Below are positions 52,518 to 61,206 of a stretch of 64,000 bases of DNA, in pieces. Origin of the DNA: Glycomyces harbinensis (GTDB taxonomy: Bacteria; Actinomycetota; Actinomycetes; Mycobacteriales; Micromonosporaceae); assembly GCF_900101745.1 (NCBI RefSeq), contig NZ_FNAD01000016.1, forward strand, positions 1 through 64,000, given 5' to 3'. How positions within the stretch are numbered: position 1 is the stretch's first letter; the number at the start of each line of letters is the position of its first letter. Both the position numbers and the translations under genes were made by a program. The notes below the pieces were generated by a model. That model did no database searches. It saw only the letters and a list, made by a program, of their open reading frames with translations, and was not told where the DNA came from.

Positions 52518-52952
52518 ATGACAGCGACGATCGGATCGTGGACCGTCGGAAGGCTCGCCGAGGAAGTCGGCGTCTCCTCCGACGCGCTCCGCCATTGGGA
52601 GCGCGAGGGGCTCTTCCCCGCGCCCGAGCGCAGCCCCGCCGGGTACCGGCGGTACGGCCCCGAGGGGCTGGACCGGGCGCGGTTCATCCGCGACTGCCAG
52701 CGGGCGGGGCTGCGGCTCGCCGACATCGGGGACCTGCTGGCGGTGCGGGACACGGGCACGTGCCCGTGCGAGCCGGCCGAGCAGCACCTGGAGCGGCGCA
52801 TCGGCGAGCTGACCGCCGAGATCGCGCGGCTCGAAGGGCTGCGGACCCAGCTGACGTCGATGCTGGGGGCGGTCGAAGCGGGCACCTGCGATCCGCCGCT
52901 GCCGCAGAACTGGTGTCCCCCCAAGGCCGCGGTGGGAGGTGAGTGCAAATGA
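52518..52952 (+). CDS. MerR-family metal-responsive regulator
   Basis: The protein has 144 residues. It has the N-terminal winged [23 protein letters not shown] and [15 protein letters not shown], then a dimerisation helix. The effector region has cysteines in [12 protein letters not shown] and the C-terminal [13 protein letters not shown] and ECK, a metal-site arrangement like that of soft-metal MerR proteins. It probably activates its own operon. The stop codon overlaps the ATG of the cysteine-rich mini-gene (ATGA), so the sensor and the putative metal-binding protein are coupled. Confidence 0.9.
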   Translation: MTATIGSWTVGRLAEEVGVSSDALRHWEREGLFPAPERSPAGYRRYGPEGLDRARFIRDCQRAGLRLADIGDLLAVRDTGTCPCEPAEQHLERRIGELTAEIARLEGLRTQLTSMLGAVEAGTCDPPLPQNWCPPKAAVGGECK

Positions 52953-53038
52953 ACACCGACGAGTGCTGCAACTGCTGCAACGACGACGCGTGCCAGTGCG
53001 CGGGCGAAGACTGCTGCCACGGCTGCTGCGAGAAGTGA
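52949..53038 (+). CDS. Metallothionein-like cysteine-rich mini-protein
   Basis: The protein has 29 residues, 10 of them Cys plus one His, arranged CCNCC, CQC, CC, CC (residues 6, 7, 9, 10, 15, 17, 22, 23, 26, 27). The rest is mostly Asp, Glu and Asn, with no hydrophobic core. ATG overlaps the merR stop by four bases, with GGGAGG nine bases upstream. Cysteine density and coupling to a metal-type MerR regulator point to a small metallothionein that binds Cu(I), Zn, Cd or similar. It is not a recognised family to me, and the ion is unknown. It is too short for routine gene finders. Confidence 0.75.
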   Translation: MNTDECCNCCNDDACQCAGEDCCHGCCEK

Positions 53039-53069
53039 CCCGCTGAGCCGGCCCGACCGGCCGGAAACC

Positions 53070-53249
53070 GTCGGAGCCCCGAGGCACAGTTGATTCGGGG
53101 GCGACTCCGAACGCCCGATTTGCGAAGAAACGCCGCAACACGCCGACCGGCTGCCGACCATCGTCCGGCCTGTCGGAGCCACCGGGCACAGTTGATTCGG
53201 GGGCGACTCCGGATGTCCGTTTTACGAAGAAACGCCGTGACACGCCCGC
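53070..53249. repeat. 102-bp tandem repeat, two copies
   Basis: The segment starting at 53070 recurs at 53172 (offset 102 bases). About 78 bases of each unit align, near 85% identity by eye, with an identical 27-base core (53083-53109 and 53185-53211). Each unit can fold as a stem with CGGAG/CTCCG ends. It lies between the metallothionein-like gene and the convergent quinone oxidoreductase. No gene or known element explains it. Confidence 0.75.
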
Positions 53250-53278
53250 CGCCGCTTCCCTCGGGAGCGGCGGCGGGC
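53244..53278. terminator. Bidirectional terminator
   Basis: GCCCGCCGCCGCTTCCC, TC, GGGAGCGGCGGCGGGC: a 16-bp stem with one bulge, six bases from the quinone oxidoreductase stop. Confidence 0.75.
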
Positions 53279-53283
53279 CGCCG

Positions 53284-54249
53284 TCACTTCGCGGTGAGGA
53301 CGATCTTGCCGAAGTGGCCGCCCTTCGCCATGAGCCGGTGGGCTTCGGCCGCCTCCGCGAGCGGGATCTTCGTGGTGACGACCGGTTCGATCTCGCCCGA
53401 GTCGAGGGCGGGCCAGACGTGCTCGAAGACCTCCGCGAGGATCTGGCGGCGCTGCTCCAGCGGACGCGCCCGCAGCGTGGTGCCGGTGATCGTGGCGCGC
53501 TTGGCGAGCAGCCCGCCGAGGTGGATCTGCGCGGCGTTGCCCTGCTGAAGGCCGATGATCGCCAGCCGCCCGTCCTGGGCGAGCGCCTTGAGGTTGGGCT
53601 CGAAGTAGGCCGCGCCGACGACGTCGAGGATCGCGTCCGCGCCGCCCGCCTCCATCGCGAGCGCGGCGAAGTCCTCGCTGCGGTAGTCGATGACGCGGTC
53701 GGCGCCGAGGCCCTGGAGCTTCTCGGCCCACTCGCCGCGCGCGGTCGCCCAGGTCTCGGCCCCGACGAGCTTGCGGGCGAACTGGATCGCGAAGGTGCCG
53801 ATGCCTCCGGCGCCCCCGTGGACGAGGACGCGGCGCTTGCGGTCGGCCGGCTCGGTCAGGAGGTAGCCGATGTTGGAGTAGACGGTCGCGGCCGCCTCGG
53901 GGAGCCCGGCGGCGTCGTCGAGGTCGACGTTCTCGGGCTTGGGCAGGACGAGCGCGGCGTCGACGGTGACGTACTGGGCGTAGCCGCCGCCGGGCAGGAG
54001 CGCGCAGACTTCGGCGTTGAGGAACGACGCGTTGTCGTCGGAGCCGACGTTGACGATCGTGCCGGAGACTTCGAGTCCGGGCCAGGCGGGCGCCCCGGGA
54101 GGGCTCGGGTAGTGGCCGGCGACTTGGAGGAGGTCGGCGCGGTTGACGCCGGCGGCGGCGACCTCGATGAGCACTTCATCGGGGCCGGGCGCGGGTTCGG
54201 GCACCTGGGCTGCGGCGAGGCTGCCGTCGGCGACGGTCATGGCAAGCAT
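53284..54249 (-). CDS. Zinc-independent quinone oxidoreductase (MDR family)
   Basis: The protein has 321 residues. N-terminal GroES-like fold ([20 protein letters not shown]) and NADPH-binding [17 protein letters not shown]; no zinc-ligand cysteines. It resembles NAD(P)H:quinone oxidoreductase/PIG3 enzymes. It reduces quinones or enones. M1 at 54249 has TACTAT ending six bases upstream (leaderless); an ATG three codons on, nine bases after GGAG, is the alternative. Confidence 0.9.
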   Translation of the reverse strand: MLAMTVADGSLAAAQVPEPAPGPDEVLIEVAAAGVNRADLLQVAGHYPSPPGAPAWPGLEVSGTIVNVGSDDNASFLNAEVCALLPGGGYAQYVTVDAALVLPKPENVDLDDAAGLPEAAATVYSNIGYLLTEPADRKRRVLVHGGAGGIGTFAIQFARKLVGAETWATARGEWAEKLQGLGADRVIDYRSEDFAALAMEAGGADAILDVVGAAYFEPNLKALAQDGRLAIIGLQQGNAAQIHLGGLLAKRATITGTTLRARPLEQRRQILAEVFEHVWPALDSGEIEPVVTTKIPLAEAAEAHRLMAKGGHFGKIVLTAK

Positions 54250-54255
54250 CTCCGC

Positions 54256-54261
54256 ATAGTA
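54256..54261 (-). promoter_or_regulatory. -10 element (leaderless) of the quinone oxidoreductase gene
   Basis: TACTAT on the minus strand, six bases before the ATG at 54249. Confidence 0.5.
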
Positions 54262-54350
54262 TGACTGCGGCTCGGCGCCATGGCGTCATACCCGTCGGTA
54301 AGTCGCGTATCGACTGTAACGAGTTACCTACTCCGTTGCAGCGCAACGTA

Positions 54351-55325
54351 TCAGGGATTCTCGCTCGAGTGGCCGGGGAACAGGTGGGCGTCGGGGTCGA
54401 TCACGACCGCGGCGTTGTTGACCGCGGTGGCGGCCTCTCCGAAGCCGGTGGCGATGAGCTTGACCTTCCCGGGATACGCGGCGATGTCCCCGGCGGCGTA
54501 GACGCGCGGCAGGTTCGTGGCCATCGTGGAGTCGACGGCGATGGTGCGGCGGTCCAGCTCCAGACCCCACTCCCCCAGCGGCCCGAGGTCGGCGGTGAAC
54601 CCGAGGGCGGCCACGATGGCGTCCGCCGGGAGTTCCTGCGGCCCTTCGCCTTTGACGTCGACCGACACGCCCGTGACGCGCCGGGTGCCGTGGACGGCGG
54701 TCACCTGGGCGTTCACGACGATGTCGGTGCCGAGCGCCTTGACGCGGTCGACGGTCGCCTGGTGGGCGCGGAACTTGTCGCGGCGGTGGACGATGGTGGT
54801 GCTGCGGGCGATGCCGTGCAGGGCCATGGCCCAGTCGAACGCGGAGTCGCCGCCCCCGACGATGACGACGTCCTGTCCCGCGTGCGCGGCCAGTTCGGGG
54901 ACGAAGTAGACGATGCCGGCGCCCGGGAAGTCCGCCGCGGCGGGCAGGGGCCGGGGCGAGAAGGAGCCGAGGCCGCCGGTGATGAGCACCGCCTGGGTCT
55001 CCAGGCGCAGGCCGCCGGAGAGTTCCAGGACCGGCTTCCCGTCGACGTGCTCGAGCCGCTGGGCCTGGTGCCCGAGCAGGTAGTCCGGTTCGAACGGGGC
55101 GGCCTGGCGCAGCAGGTTCTCGACGAGGTCGCGCCCCCTGATCTCGGGGAACCCGGCGACGTCGAAGATCTGCTTCTCGGGGTACATGGCGGTGATCTGG
55201 CCGCCGGCCTCGGGGAGCGTGTCGAGCACGGCGGTGCTCAGGCCGCGGAAACCCGCGTAGTAGGCGGCGAACAGGCCGGTCGGGCCCGCACCGATGATCG
55301 CGAGGTCCACTGTCGTCACTGGCAA
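54351..55325 (-). CDS. Ferredoxin/flavodoxin-NADP+ reductase, thioredoxin-reductase type
   Basis: The protein has 324 residues. FAD motif IIGAGPTGLFAAYYAGFRG, NADP motif VVIVGGGDSAFDWAM, and C-terminal VYAAGDIAAYPGKVKLIA. The CxxC redox pair of thioredoxin reductase is absent, which identifies the ferredoxin-NADP reductase (YumC-like) branch. It shuttles electrons between NADPH and ferredoxin. The start is TTG 55325 or GTG 55319; neither has a strong ribosome site. A TAGGAT at 55364-55369 may be its -10 element. Confidence 0.9.
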   Translation of the reverse strand: MPVTTVDLAIIGAGPTGLFAAYYAGFRGLSTAVLDTLPEAGGQITAMYPEKQIFDVAGFPEIRGRDLVENLLRQAAPFEPDYLLGHQAQRLEHVDGKPVLELSGGLRLETQAVLITGGLGSFSPRPLPAAADFPGAGIVYFVPELAAHAGQDVVIVGGGDSAFDWAMALHGIARSTTIVHRRDKFRAHQATVDRVKALGTDIVVNAQVTAVHGTRRVTGVSVDVKGEGPQELPADAIVAALGFTADLGPLGEWGLELDRRTIAVDSTMATNLPRVYAAGDIAAYPGKVKLIATGFGEAATAVNNAAVVIDPDAHLFPGHSSENP

Positions 55326-55450
55326 GGGCGATCACCGACTCCGTCGTCCGGGCAACTCCTCAGATCCTAGCGAGCCGAGGGCCCCGGCGGGGCTCCGCGG
55401 ACGGCCCGATGCGCGTCCGCGGAGTCCTCGCCTTCGCGAGCCCGATGCGG

Positions 55451-56596
55451 TCAGGCGCCCCGGAAGGGGCCGGTGACCTCGAACGTGACCCCGGCGGAGC
55501 TGGAACCGCTGGTGCCGCGCTGCGAGGAGAAGTAGAGGCGGTCGCCGGCCGGATTGAACGCCGGGCCGGTGATCTCGGACGAGCCGTGGCCGGACAGGCG
55601 CAGGAACGGCGCGACCACGTCGTCGGGGGTGATGATGCAGATCTCCAGGTTGCCGCCGTCCTCGGCGACGAACAGGTCGCCGGAGCCCGAGCCGGTGATG
55701 TTGTCGACGCCGGTGAGCGGCGGGTTGGCGGTGAGGGCGTCGTCGTAGGCGATGTGGAGGGTGTTGTCGGCGGCGTGGTACGCCCAGACCCGGTTGTCGC
55801 CCTTGGTGGTGAAGAAGCAGACGTCGTCGGCGTAGTGGCAGCCCTCGCCGCCGTTGAAGCGCTTGGTGTTCGCGACCTGGTTGCGGGTGGCGGTCGGGGA
55901 GCCGTCGGGGTCGGGGACCGTGGCCCAGGCGAGGGCCCCTCCCGACTCGGTGAGCACCTGGAGCGTGCCCGAGGACAGGTCGCCCCAGGTGGTGGGCCTG
56001 AACCGGTAGAAGGCGCCGTCGGAGACGTCCTCGGTGAGGTAGATGACGCCACGGTCGGGGTCGCACGCTGCGGCCTCGTGCTTGAAGCGGCCCATCGCGG
56101 CGCGCTGGACGGCGGCGGTCCCGCCGAGCGGGTAGGTCTCGTAGACGTAGCCGCGGTCGACCTCCTCGCAGGAGAGCCAGGTCTGCCACGGGGTCGCGCC
56201 GCCGGCGCAGTTGGTGCGGGTGTTGCTCAGGATGCGGTAGGCGCCGGTGACGGTGCCGGAGGCGTTGAAGCGCAGGGCGCTCGCTCCGCCTCCGGGGTTG
56301 ATCTCGGAGTTGGAGGTGTAGACCCAGCCGGTGCCGTCGGCGAAGCACGCGCCGCCGTCGGGGGCGCTGTGCCAGGTGTAGGAGGTGCCGGGGACGGTCT
56401 GGGACGAGCGGGCGACGACGCGGGAGGTGAAGCCGGCCGGGAGCCGCACGCCGTTGGCGTCGGCGGCCTGGAGGGCGCCGTAGGGGCCGGTGCCGGTCTG
56501 GGCGGGGTAGGCGAACGAGGGTCGGGTCATGGTGAAGCCGAAGGCGACCGATCCGGCGCCGACGACGGCCGCGCGGAGGACATTGCGCCGTTCCAT
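55451..56596 (-). CDS. Tat-exported DUF839/PhoX-like protein
   Basis: The protein has 381 residues. A Tat-type N-terminus (ERRNVLRAAVVGAG) and beta-propeller-like body with the PhoX-family segments WLSCEEVDRGYVYE, GRFKHEAAACDPDRGVIYLT and EDVSDGAFYRF. PhoX enzymes are secreted Ca/Fe phosphatases; many DUF839 relatives are uncharacterised, so phosphatase activity is only a family-based guess. GGGAGCAACCC precedes the ATG. It is the first gene beyond the carboxylase operon and probably has its own promoter. Confidence 0.82.
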   Translation of the reverse strand: MERRNVLRAAVVGAGSVAFGFTMTRPSFAYPAQTGTGPYGALQAADANGVRLPAGFTSRVVARSSQTVPGTSYTWHSAPDGGACFADGTGWVYTSNSEINPGGGASALRFNASGTVTGAYRILSNTRTNCAGGATPWQTWLSCEEVDRGYVYETYPLGGTAAVQRAAMGRFKHEAAACDPDRGVIYLTEDVSDGAFYRFRPTTWGDLSSGTLQVLTESGGALAWATVPDPDGSPTATRNQVANTKRFNGGEGCHYADDVCFFTTKGDNRVWAYHAADNTLHIAYDDALTANPPLTGVDNITGSGSGDLFVAEDGGNLEICIITPDDVVAPFLRLSGHGSSEITGPAFNPAGDRLYFSSQRGTSGSSSAGVTFEVTGPFRGA

Positions 56597-56833
56597 GGGT
56601 TGCTCCCTGAGAGTAAGGGGGACAGTACGATCCGCCGCTCAGCCTAGGAGGAGGCGGACGAATACGACGCCAAAAGCGAACGTCCATCGGGTAAGCGGTT
56701 GGTGTCGGCGGCGCCAACGGGCGCGGTCACGTCGAGGCCGCGCGCCAGAGCCCTCGAACGCGGCACCGGTGGTCGACGGCCTCGGCGATGCCCGGGAGCC
56801 GCGATCCGCACGGCGAGCGGACCGTCGAGGACC

Positions 56834-59800
56834 TCAGACGCCCTCCAGCAGGACCAGCGGCGCTCCCGCCCCGACCTGGGCGCCCGGCTCGGTGAGGACC
56901 TTGAGGACCCGGCCCGCCTGGGGCGCGGTCACGGGCGTCTCCATCTTCATGGCCTCCAACACGACCAGGACCTGGCCCGCCGCGACCTCCTCGCCGGGGC
57001 GGACCTCGACCTTCCAGACGGCGGCGGCCAGGGGCGCGGCGGCGACCGCCCCGCCCGGCGGGGCCTCGATCGCCTCGACCACGGCGGCGGGGGCCTCGCC
57101 CTGCTCGCGGTCGAACTCTCCCGCGGCCTCCCACGCGGCGCGTTCGGCGCCGAACGCCTCGGCTTGGCGGGCCCTGAACTCGGCGATGCCCTCGGCGTTG
57201 GCGTCGAGGAAGCGCCGGTAGTCGCTGTAGCGGAACTCGCCGTCGGCGGTGCGCGGCGTGAAGCGGCCGGCCGCCATCTCGGCCCGCAGCTCCCCCAGTT
57301 CGTTCGTATCGACCGGGTACCAGCGGATGCGGTCGAAGAACCGCAGGAGCCACGGCTTGCCCTCGGTGAAGGGACCGCGCTGGCGGTGGGTGTTCCAGAC
57401 CTGGACGGTGCGGCCGACGAACTGGTAGCCGCCGGGGCCTTCCATGCCGTAGACGCACAGGTAGGCGCCGCCGATGCCGACGGCGTTCTGCGGCGTCCAG
57501 GTGCGGGCGGGGTTGTACTTGGTGGTGACGAGGCGGTGGCGGGGGTCGAGCGGGGTGGCCACGGGCGCGCCGAGATAGACGTCGCCCAGGCCCAGGACCA
57601 TGTACTCGGCGTCGAAGACGGTGCGGCGCACGGCTTCGACGTCGTCGAGGCCGTTGACGCGGCGGATGAACTCGATGTTCCACGGGCACCAGGGCGCGTC
57701 GTCGCGGACGCCGTTCATGTACCGGTCGATGGCCTCGCGGGTGGCCGGGTCGTCCCACGACAGCGGCAGCCACACTTCGCGGCTGGGAACGGCGAGGTCG
57801 GCGGTCGGAGGGAGCGCGAACTCGATTGCCGTCAGTTGATCGATGAGGGCCGACTGGTCCAACCGTGCCGGATCGAAGTGGACTTGAAGGCTGCGCACGC
57901 CCGGCGTCAGGTCGAGCAGGCCGTGGCCGACCCGGTCGGCGACGGCTTCGGCGAGCGCGTGGACGCGCATGCGCAGGGCCAGGTCGAGGAGGTTGGGCCC
58001 GTATTCGACCAGGATGTTGTCGTCGCCGGAGCGGCGGTAGGCGACCTCGGGCCGGTCGGTTCCGGCCGCGTGCCGGGCGAGCACGCCGCCGTCGACGACC
58101 GGCGCGCGGCCGGACGGAGGGGCGACCGCGGGCCGCTGCCGGGCCGCGGGCACGCCCGCGTCGGCGACGGGGGTGAACCGGACGGTGTCGCCGGGCCGCA
58201 GCTGTCCGAGCCGCCAGCGGTGCGCGGCGATCACCGTTGCAGGGCAGACGAAGCCGCCGAGGCTGGGGCCGTCGGGTCCGAGGAGGACGGGCATGTCGCC
58301 GGTGAAGTCGACCGCGCCGATCGCGTAGGCGTTGTCGTGGATGTTGGAGGGGTGCAGGCCGGCTTCGCCGCCGTCGGGGCGGGCCCAGCGGGGTTTGGGG
58401 CCGGTGAGGCGCACGCCGGTGCGGGCGGAGTTGAAGTGGACTTCCCAGCGGGCGCTGTAGAAGTCGTCCATGTCCTCGCGGGTGAAGAAGTCGGGGGCAG
58501 CGTGCGGGCCTTCGACGACCGGCAGCTCCCAGTCGTTCGTGAAGACGGGCCGGTCGGCTTCCGGAACGGGCCCTGGGATTTCGGTCCATTGATCGAAATA
58601 GGGGGTCGCCGTCTCGGTGGATTCTGTCGGTCGATCGAAATGGCGCGTTGTCGCACCGGCGGTTTCTGCCGGTCGATCGAATTCGCCGCCGGCGTTCGCG
58701 CGCTTGCCGGTCGGCCGACCGGCGCTGCCCGACGCGGTGCCGTCCGGACCGGCCCCGGCGGGGCGCAGGACGTCGCCCACGCGCAGGGCGCTGCCGGTGA
58801 GGCCGCCGATCTCGCCGAGGGTGAAGGTGGCGGCCGAACCGAGGTATCCGGGCACGTCGAGGCCGCCCCGGACGAGCAGGTAGGTCCGCATCCCGGTGGT
58901 CTCGGGGGCGCCGACGGCGAGGGCGGCCCCGGCGGGCACCGCGATCGGTTCCCATTGCGGCGCTTCGTCGCCGTCCACCGTGACTCGCGCCGGGGCGCCG
59001 GTGACGCAGACCGTGGTCGCGTGGCTGAAGCGGAGCACCGGGCCCTGCGCGGCGCATTCGAGTCCCGGCACGCCCTCGGGGTTGCCGAGGGCGCGGTTGC
59101 CGAGGCGGAACGACAGGTCGTCCATGGGGCCGGAGGGCGGCAGGCCGACCTGCCAGTAGCCGACGCGGCCGGGCCAGTCCTGAACGGTCGTCTGGGTGCC
59201 CGCGGCGACGACGTCGATGCGGGGTCGGGGGTCGGGGACGTCGGCGAGGGTCGCGGTGGTGTGGACGGCGGCGGTGAAGCGGGGGTCGGCGAGGGCGGCG
59301 GCGAGCTGGCCCTGGTTGGTCTCGACGCCGGCGATCCGCAGCTCCCCCAGGGCGTCCGCGGCCGCGGCGACGGCCTCGGCGCGGGTGGGGCCGTGGCTGA
59401 TGAGTTTGGCGATCATCGGGTCGTAGTGGGGACCGATCTCGGTGCCGGCCTCGATCCAGGTGTCGACGCGGGCCCGGCGGGGCAGGGCGAGGTGGGTGAC
59501 CGTGCCGGTGGAGGGGCGGTGGCCCTGGGCGGGGTCCTCGGCGTACAGGCGGGTCTGGACGGCGTGTCCGGAGGCGTTGAGCGGCAGGCGCATCGGGGAG
59601 GCGTCTCCGGCGGCGAGGCGGAGCATCCACTCGACGAGGTCGACGCCGTAGACCGCTTCGGTGACGGGGTGCTCGACTTGGAGGCGGGTGTTGACCTCCA
59701 GGAAGGCGACCTCGTCGCGGTCGGTGTCGTAGAGGAATTCGACGGTGCCCGCCGAGCGGTAGGCGACCGAGGCGCACAGGCGCCGCGCGGCGTCCTGGTA

Positions 59801-60562
59801 GCGCTCACGGAGCGCGTCGGGGACGTTCGGGGCGGGGGCCTCCTCGACCACTTTCTGGTTGCGCCGCTGGAGGGTGCAGTCGCGGTCGCCGAGGACGGCG
59901 ACGCCGCCGAGGCCGTCGCCGAAGACCTGGGCCTCGACGTGGCGGGCGCGGCGCACGAGCCGTTCGAGGAAGAGCCCGGCGTCGCCGAAGCCGGCCTCGG
60001 CCAGCCGCTTGACGCCGTCCCAGGCCTCGCGCAGCTCGGCGGCGTTCCCGGCGGGGCGCATGCCGATGCCGCCTCCGCCGCCGGTCGCCTTGAGCATGAC
60101 GGGGTAGCCGATCCGCTCGGCCTCGGCGAGGGCGTGGTCGACACCGTCGAGCAGGCCGGTCCCGGTCAGGAGGGGGACGCCGGCGGCTTCGGCCGCGGCG
60201 CGCGCGGTGTGCTTGGCGCCGAACAGGTCCAGGTGCTCGGGGGCGGGGCCGACGAAGGCGATCCCGGCGTCCTCGACGGCGCGCGCGAACGCGGCGTTCT
60301 CGGAGAGGAACCCGTAGCCGGGGTGGATCGCGCCGGCACCGGTGGCGGCCGCGGCTTCGAGGATCGCTTCGGGGCGCAGGTAGGACTCGGCGGGGGCCGG
60401 GCCGCCGATGCGCACGGCCGTGTCGGCCGCGTCCACGTGGGCGGCGGCCCTGTCGGCGTCGGAGTAGACGGCGACCGTGGTGAGGCCCATGCGCCTGGCG
60501 GTCGCGATGACGCGGACGGCGATCTCGCCGCGGTTGGCGACGAGGAGGGTGTCGAAGCTCAA
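56834..60562 (-). CDS. uca: Urea/guanidine carboxylase, biotin-dependent
   Basis: The protein has 1242 residues. Biotin carboxylase domain first (VANRGEIAVRVIATARRMGL; ATP loop KATGGGGGIGM; FLEVNTRLQVEHPVTE), then carboxyltransferase domains of the KipA/KipI type (TTVQDWPGRVGYWQVGLPPS; GEAGLHPSNIHDNAYAIG) and a C-terminal biotinyl domain with VVLEAMKMETP. Enzymes with two DUF1989 partners are now known in some bacteria to carboxylate guanidine. A linker at about 625-666 contains three 14-residue repeats (FDRPxExx...) whose DNA matches the upstream operator palindromes. No allophanate hydrolase follows. ATG overlaps the preceding gene as ATGA. Confidence 0.92.
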   Translation of the reverse strand: MSFDTLLVANRGEIAVRVIATARRMGLTTVAVYSDADRAAAHVDAADTAVRIGGPAPAESYLRPEAILEAAAATGAGAIHPGYGFLSENAAFARAVEDAGIAFVGPAPEHLDLFGAKHTARAAAEAAGVPLLTGTGLLDGVDHALAEAERIGYPVMLKATGGGGGIGMRPAGNAAELREAWDGVKRLAEAGFGDAGLFLERLVRRARHVEAQVFGDGLGGVAVLGDRDCTLQRRNQKVVEEAPAPNVPDALRERYQDAARRLCASVAYRSAGTVEFLYDTDRDEVAFLEVNTRLQVEHPVTEAVYGVDLVEWMLRLAAGDASPMRLPLNASGHAVQTRLYAEDPAQGHRPSTGTVTHLALPRRARVDTWIEAGTEIGPHYDPMIAKLISHGPTRAEAVAAAADALGELRIAGVETNQGQLAAALADPRFTAAVHTTATLADVPDPRPRIDVVAAGTQTTVQDWPGRVGYWQVGLPPSGPMDDLSFRLGNRALGNPEGVPGLECAAQGPVLRFSHATTVCVTGAPARVTVDGDEAPQWEPIAVPAGAALAVGAPETTGMRTYLLVRGGLDVPGYLGSAATFTLGEIGGLTGSALRVGDVLRPAGAGPDGTASGSAGRPTGKRANAGGEFDRPAETAGATTRHFDRPTESTETATPYFDQWTEIPGPVPEADRPVFTNDWELPVVEGPHAAPDFFTREDMDDFYSARWEVHFNSARTGVRLTGPKPRWARPDGGEAGLHPSNIHDNAYAIGAVDFTGDMPVLLGPDGPSLGGFVCPATVIAAHRWRLGQLRPGDTVRFTPVADAGVPAARQRPAVAPPSGRAPVVDGGVLARHAAGTDRPEVAYRRSGDDNILVEYGPNLLDLALRMRVHALAEAVADRVGHGLLDLTPGVRSLQVHFDPARLDQSALIDQLTAIEFALPPTADLAVPSREVWLPLSWDDPATREAIDRYMNGVRDDAPWCPWNIEFIRRVNGLDDVEAVRRTVFDAEYMVLGLGDVYLGAPVATPLDPRHRLVTTKYNPARTWTPQNAVGIGGAYLCVYGMEGPGGYQFVGRTVQVWNTHRQRGPFTEGKPWLLRFFDRIRWYPVDTNELGELRAEMAAGRFTPRTADGEFRYSDYRRFLDANAEGIAEFRARQAEAFGAERAAWEAAGEFDREQGEAPAAVVEAIEAPPGGAVAAAPLAAAVWKVEVRPGEEVAAGQVLVVLEAMKMETPVTAPQAGRVLKVLTEPGAQVGAGAPLVLLEGV
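58578..58683 (-). repeat. Three operator-like palindromes at 42-bp spacing inside the carboxylase gene
   Basis: 22-base dyads start at 58578, 58620 and 58662. The middle one is the exact reverse complement of the site at 63881-63902. Each encodes the start of a 14-residue repeat (FDRPTES and variants) in the carboxylase linker. Confidence 0.8.
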
Positions 60563-61206
60563 ACCGTGGCTCCGTTCTCGCCGGCGCCCGCGGAAGCGTC
60601 AACGGACACGGCGACCCGCACTGGTGTGGGGTTGAACGCGTTGCAGGGGTTGTTGATCTGGGGGCAGTTGGAGACGAGCGCGATGACGTCCCGCTCGGCG
60701 CGGAGGGCGACCTCGAGTCCGGGCGCGGAGATCCCGTCGACGATGCCCAGGCAGCCGTCGTCCTCGACGGGCACGTTCATGAACCAGTTGACGTTGCCGG
60801 TCATGTCGCGCTTGCCCAGGCCCCACTTGGCGCCTTCGTGGAGGAAGTTCTCGACGCAGGCGTGCTGGCCCCAGGTCTGGTGGCCGTAGCGGAGGGTGTT
60901 GGACTCCTTGGAGCAGGCGCCGCCGATGGTGTCGTGGCGGCCGCAGTTGTCCTCGGTGACGCGGGCGAGGGGGCGGTGCTCGACGTCGAGGAGGACCGAG
61001 CCGGTGGTGAGGAACAGCGCTCCGGCCGCGGCGACGGTGTTCTGGGCGCTGTAGCGCAGGGACGTGTCGGCGGCGTCGAAGAGGAGGAAGTCGACGGCCT
61101 GGTTGCCGCCGAGGTCGGTGATGCGCAGGGTCTGCCCGGCGGCGACGAGCCCGGACCAGGGGGCGCGGGCGGGGACGACGGCTTCGGTGACGGTCGTGGC
61201 GGTCAT
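60559..61206 (-). CDS. DUF1989 protein, urea carboxylase-associated protein 2 (possible carboxyguanidine deiminase subunit)
   Basis: The protein has 215 residues. It has GGNQAVDFLLFDAADTSLRY, GHQTWGQHACVENF and the Cys-rich LVSNCPQINNPCNAFNPTP typical of DUF1989. In bacteria with a guanidine carboxylase, the paired DUF1989 proteins deiminate carboxyguanidine to allophanate. Overlaps its neighbours on both sides as ATGA, so the three genes are one tightly coupled operon. Confidence 0.88.
   Translation of the reverse strand: MTATTVTEAVVPARAPWSGLVAAGQTLRITDLGGNQAVDFLLFDAADTSLRYSAQNTVAAAGALFLTTGSVLLDVEHRPLARVTEDNCGRHDTIGGACSKESNTLRYGHQTWGQHACVENFLHEGAKWGLGKRDMTGNVNWFMNVPVEDDGCLGIVDGISAPGLEVALRAERDVIALVSNCPQINNPCNAFNPTPVRVAVSVDASAGAGENGATV

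Noticed and set aside
52347-53243. N-terminal extension of thrS by about 300 codons
   Set aside because: It crosses merR, the metallothionein-like gene and the 102-bp repeat; a GTG with GAGGAG at 52346 gives the normal protein.
56597-56833. Remnant of an allophanate hydrolase gene between uca and the DUF839 gene
   Set aside because: Minus-strand frames are open in part but show no recognisable hydrolase segment.
56699-60889. 1396-codon plus-strand frame antisense to the carboxylase
   Set aside because: Antisense shadow without recognisable motifs, while the minus strand encodes a complete biotin-dependent carboxylase.
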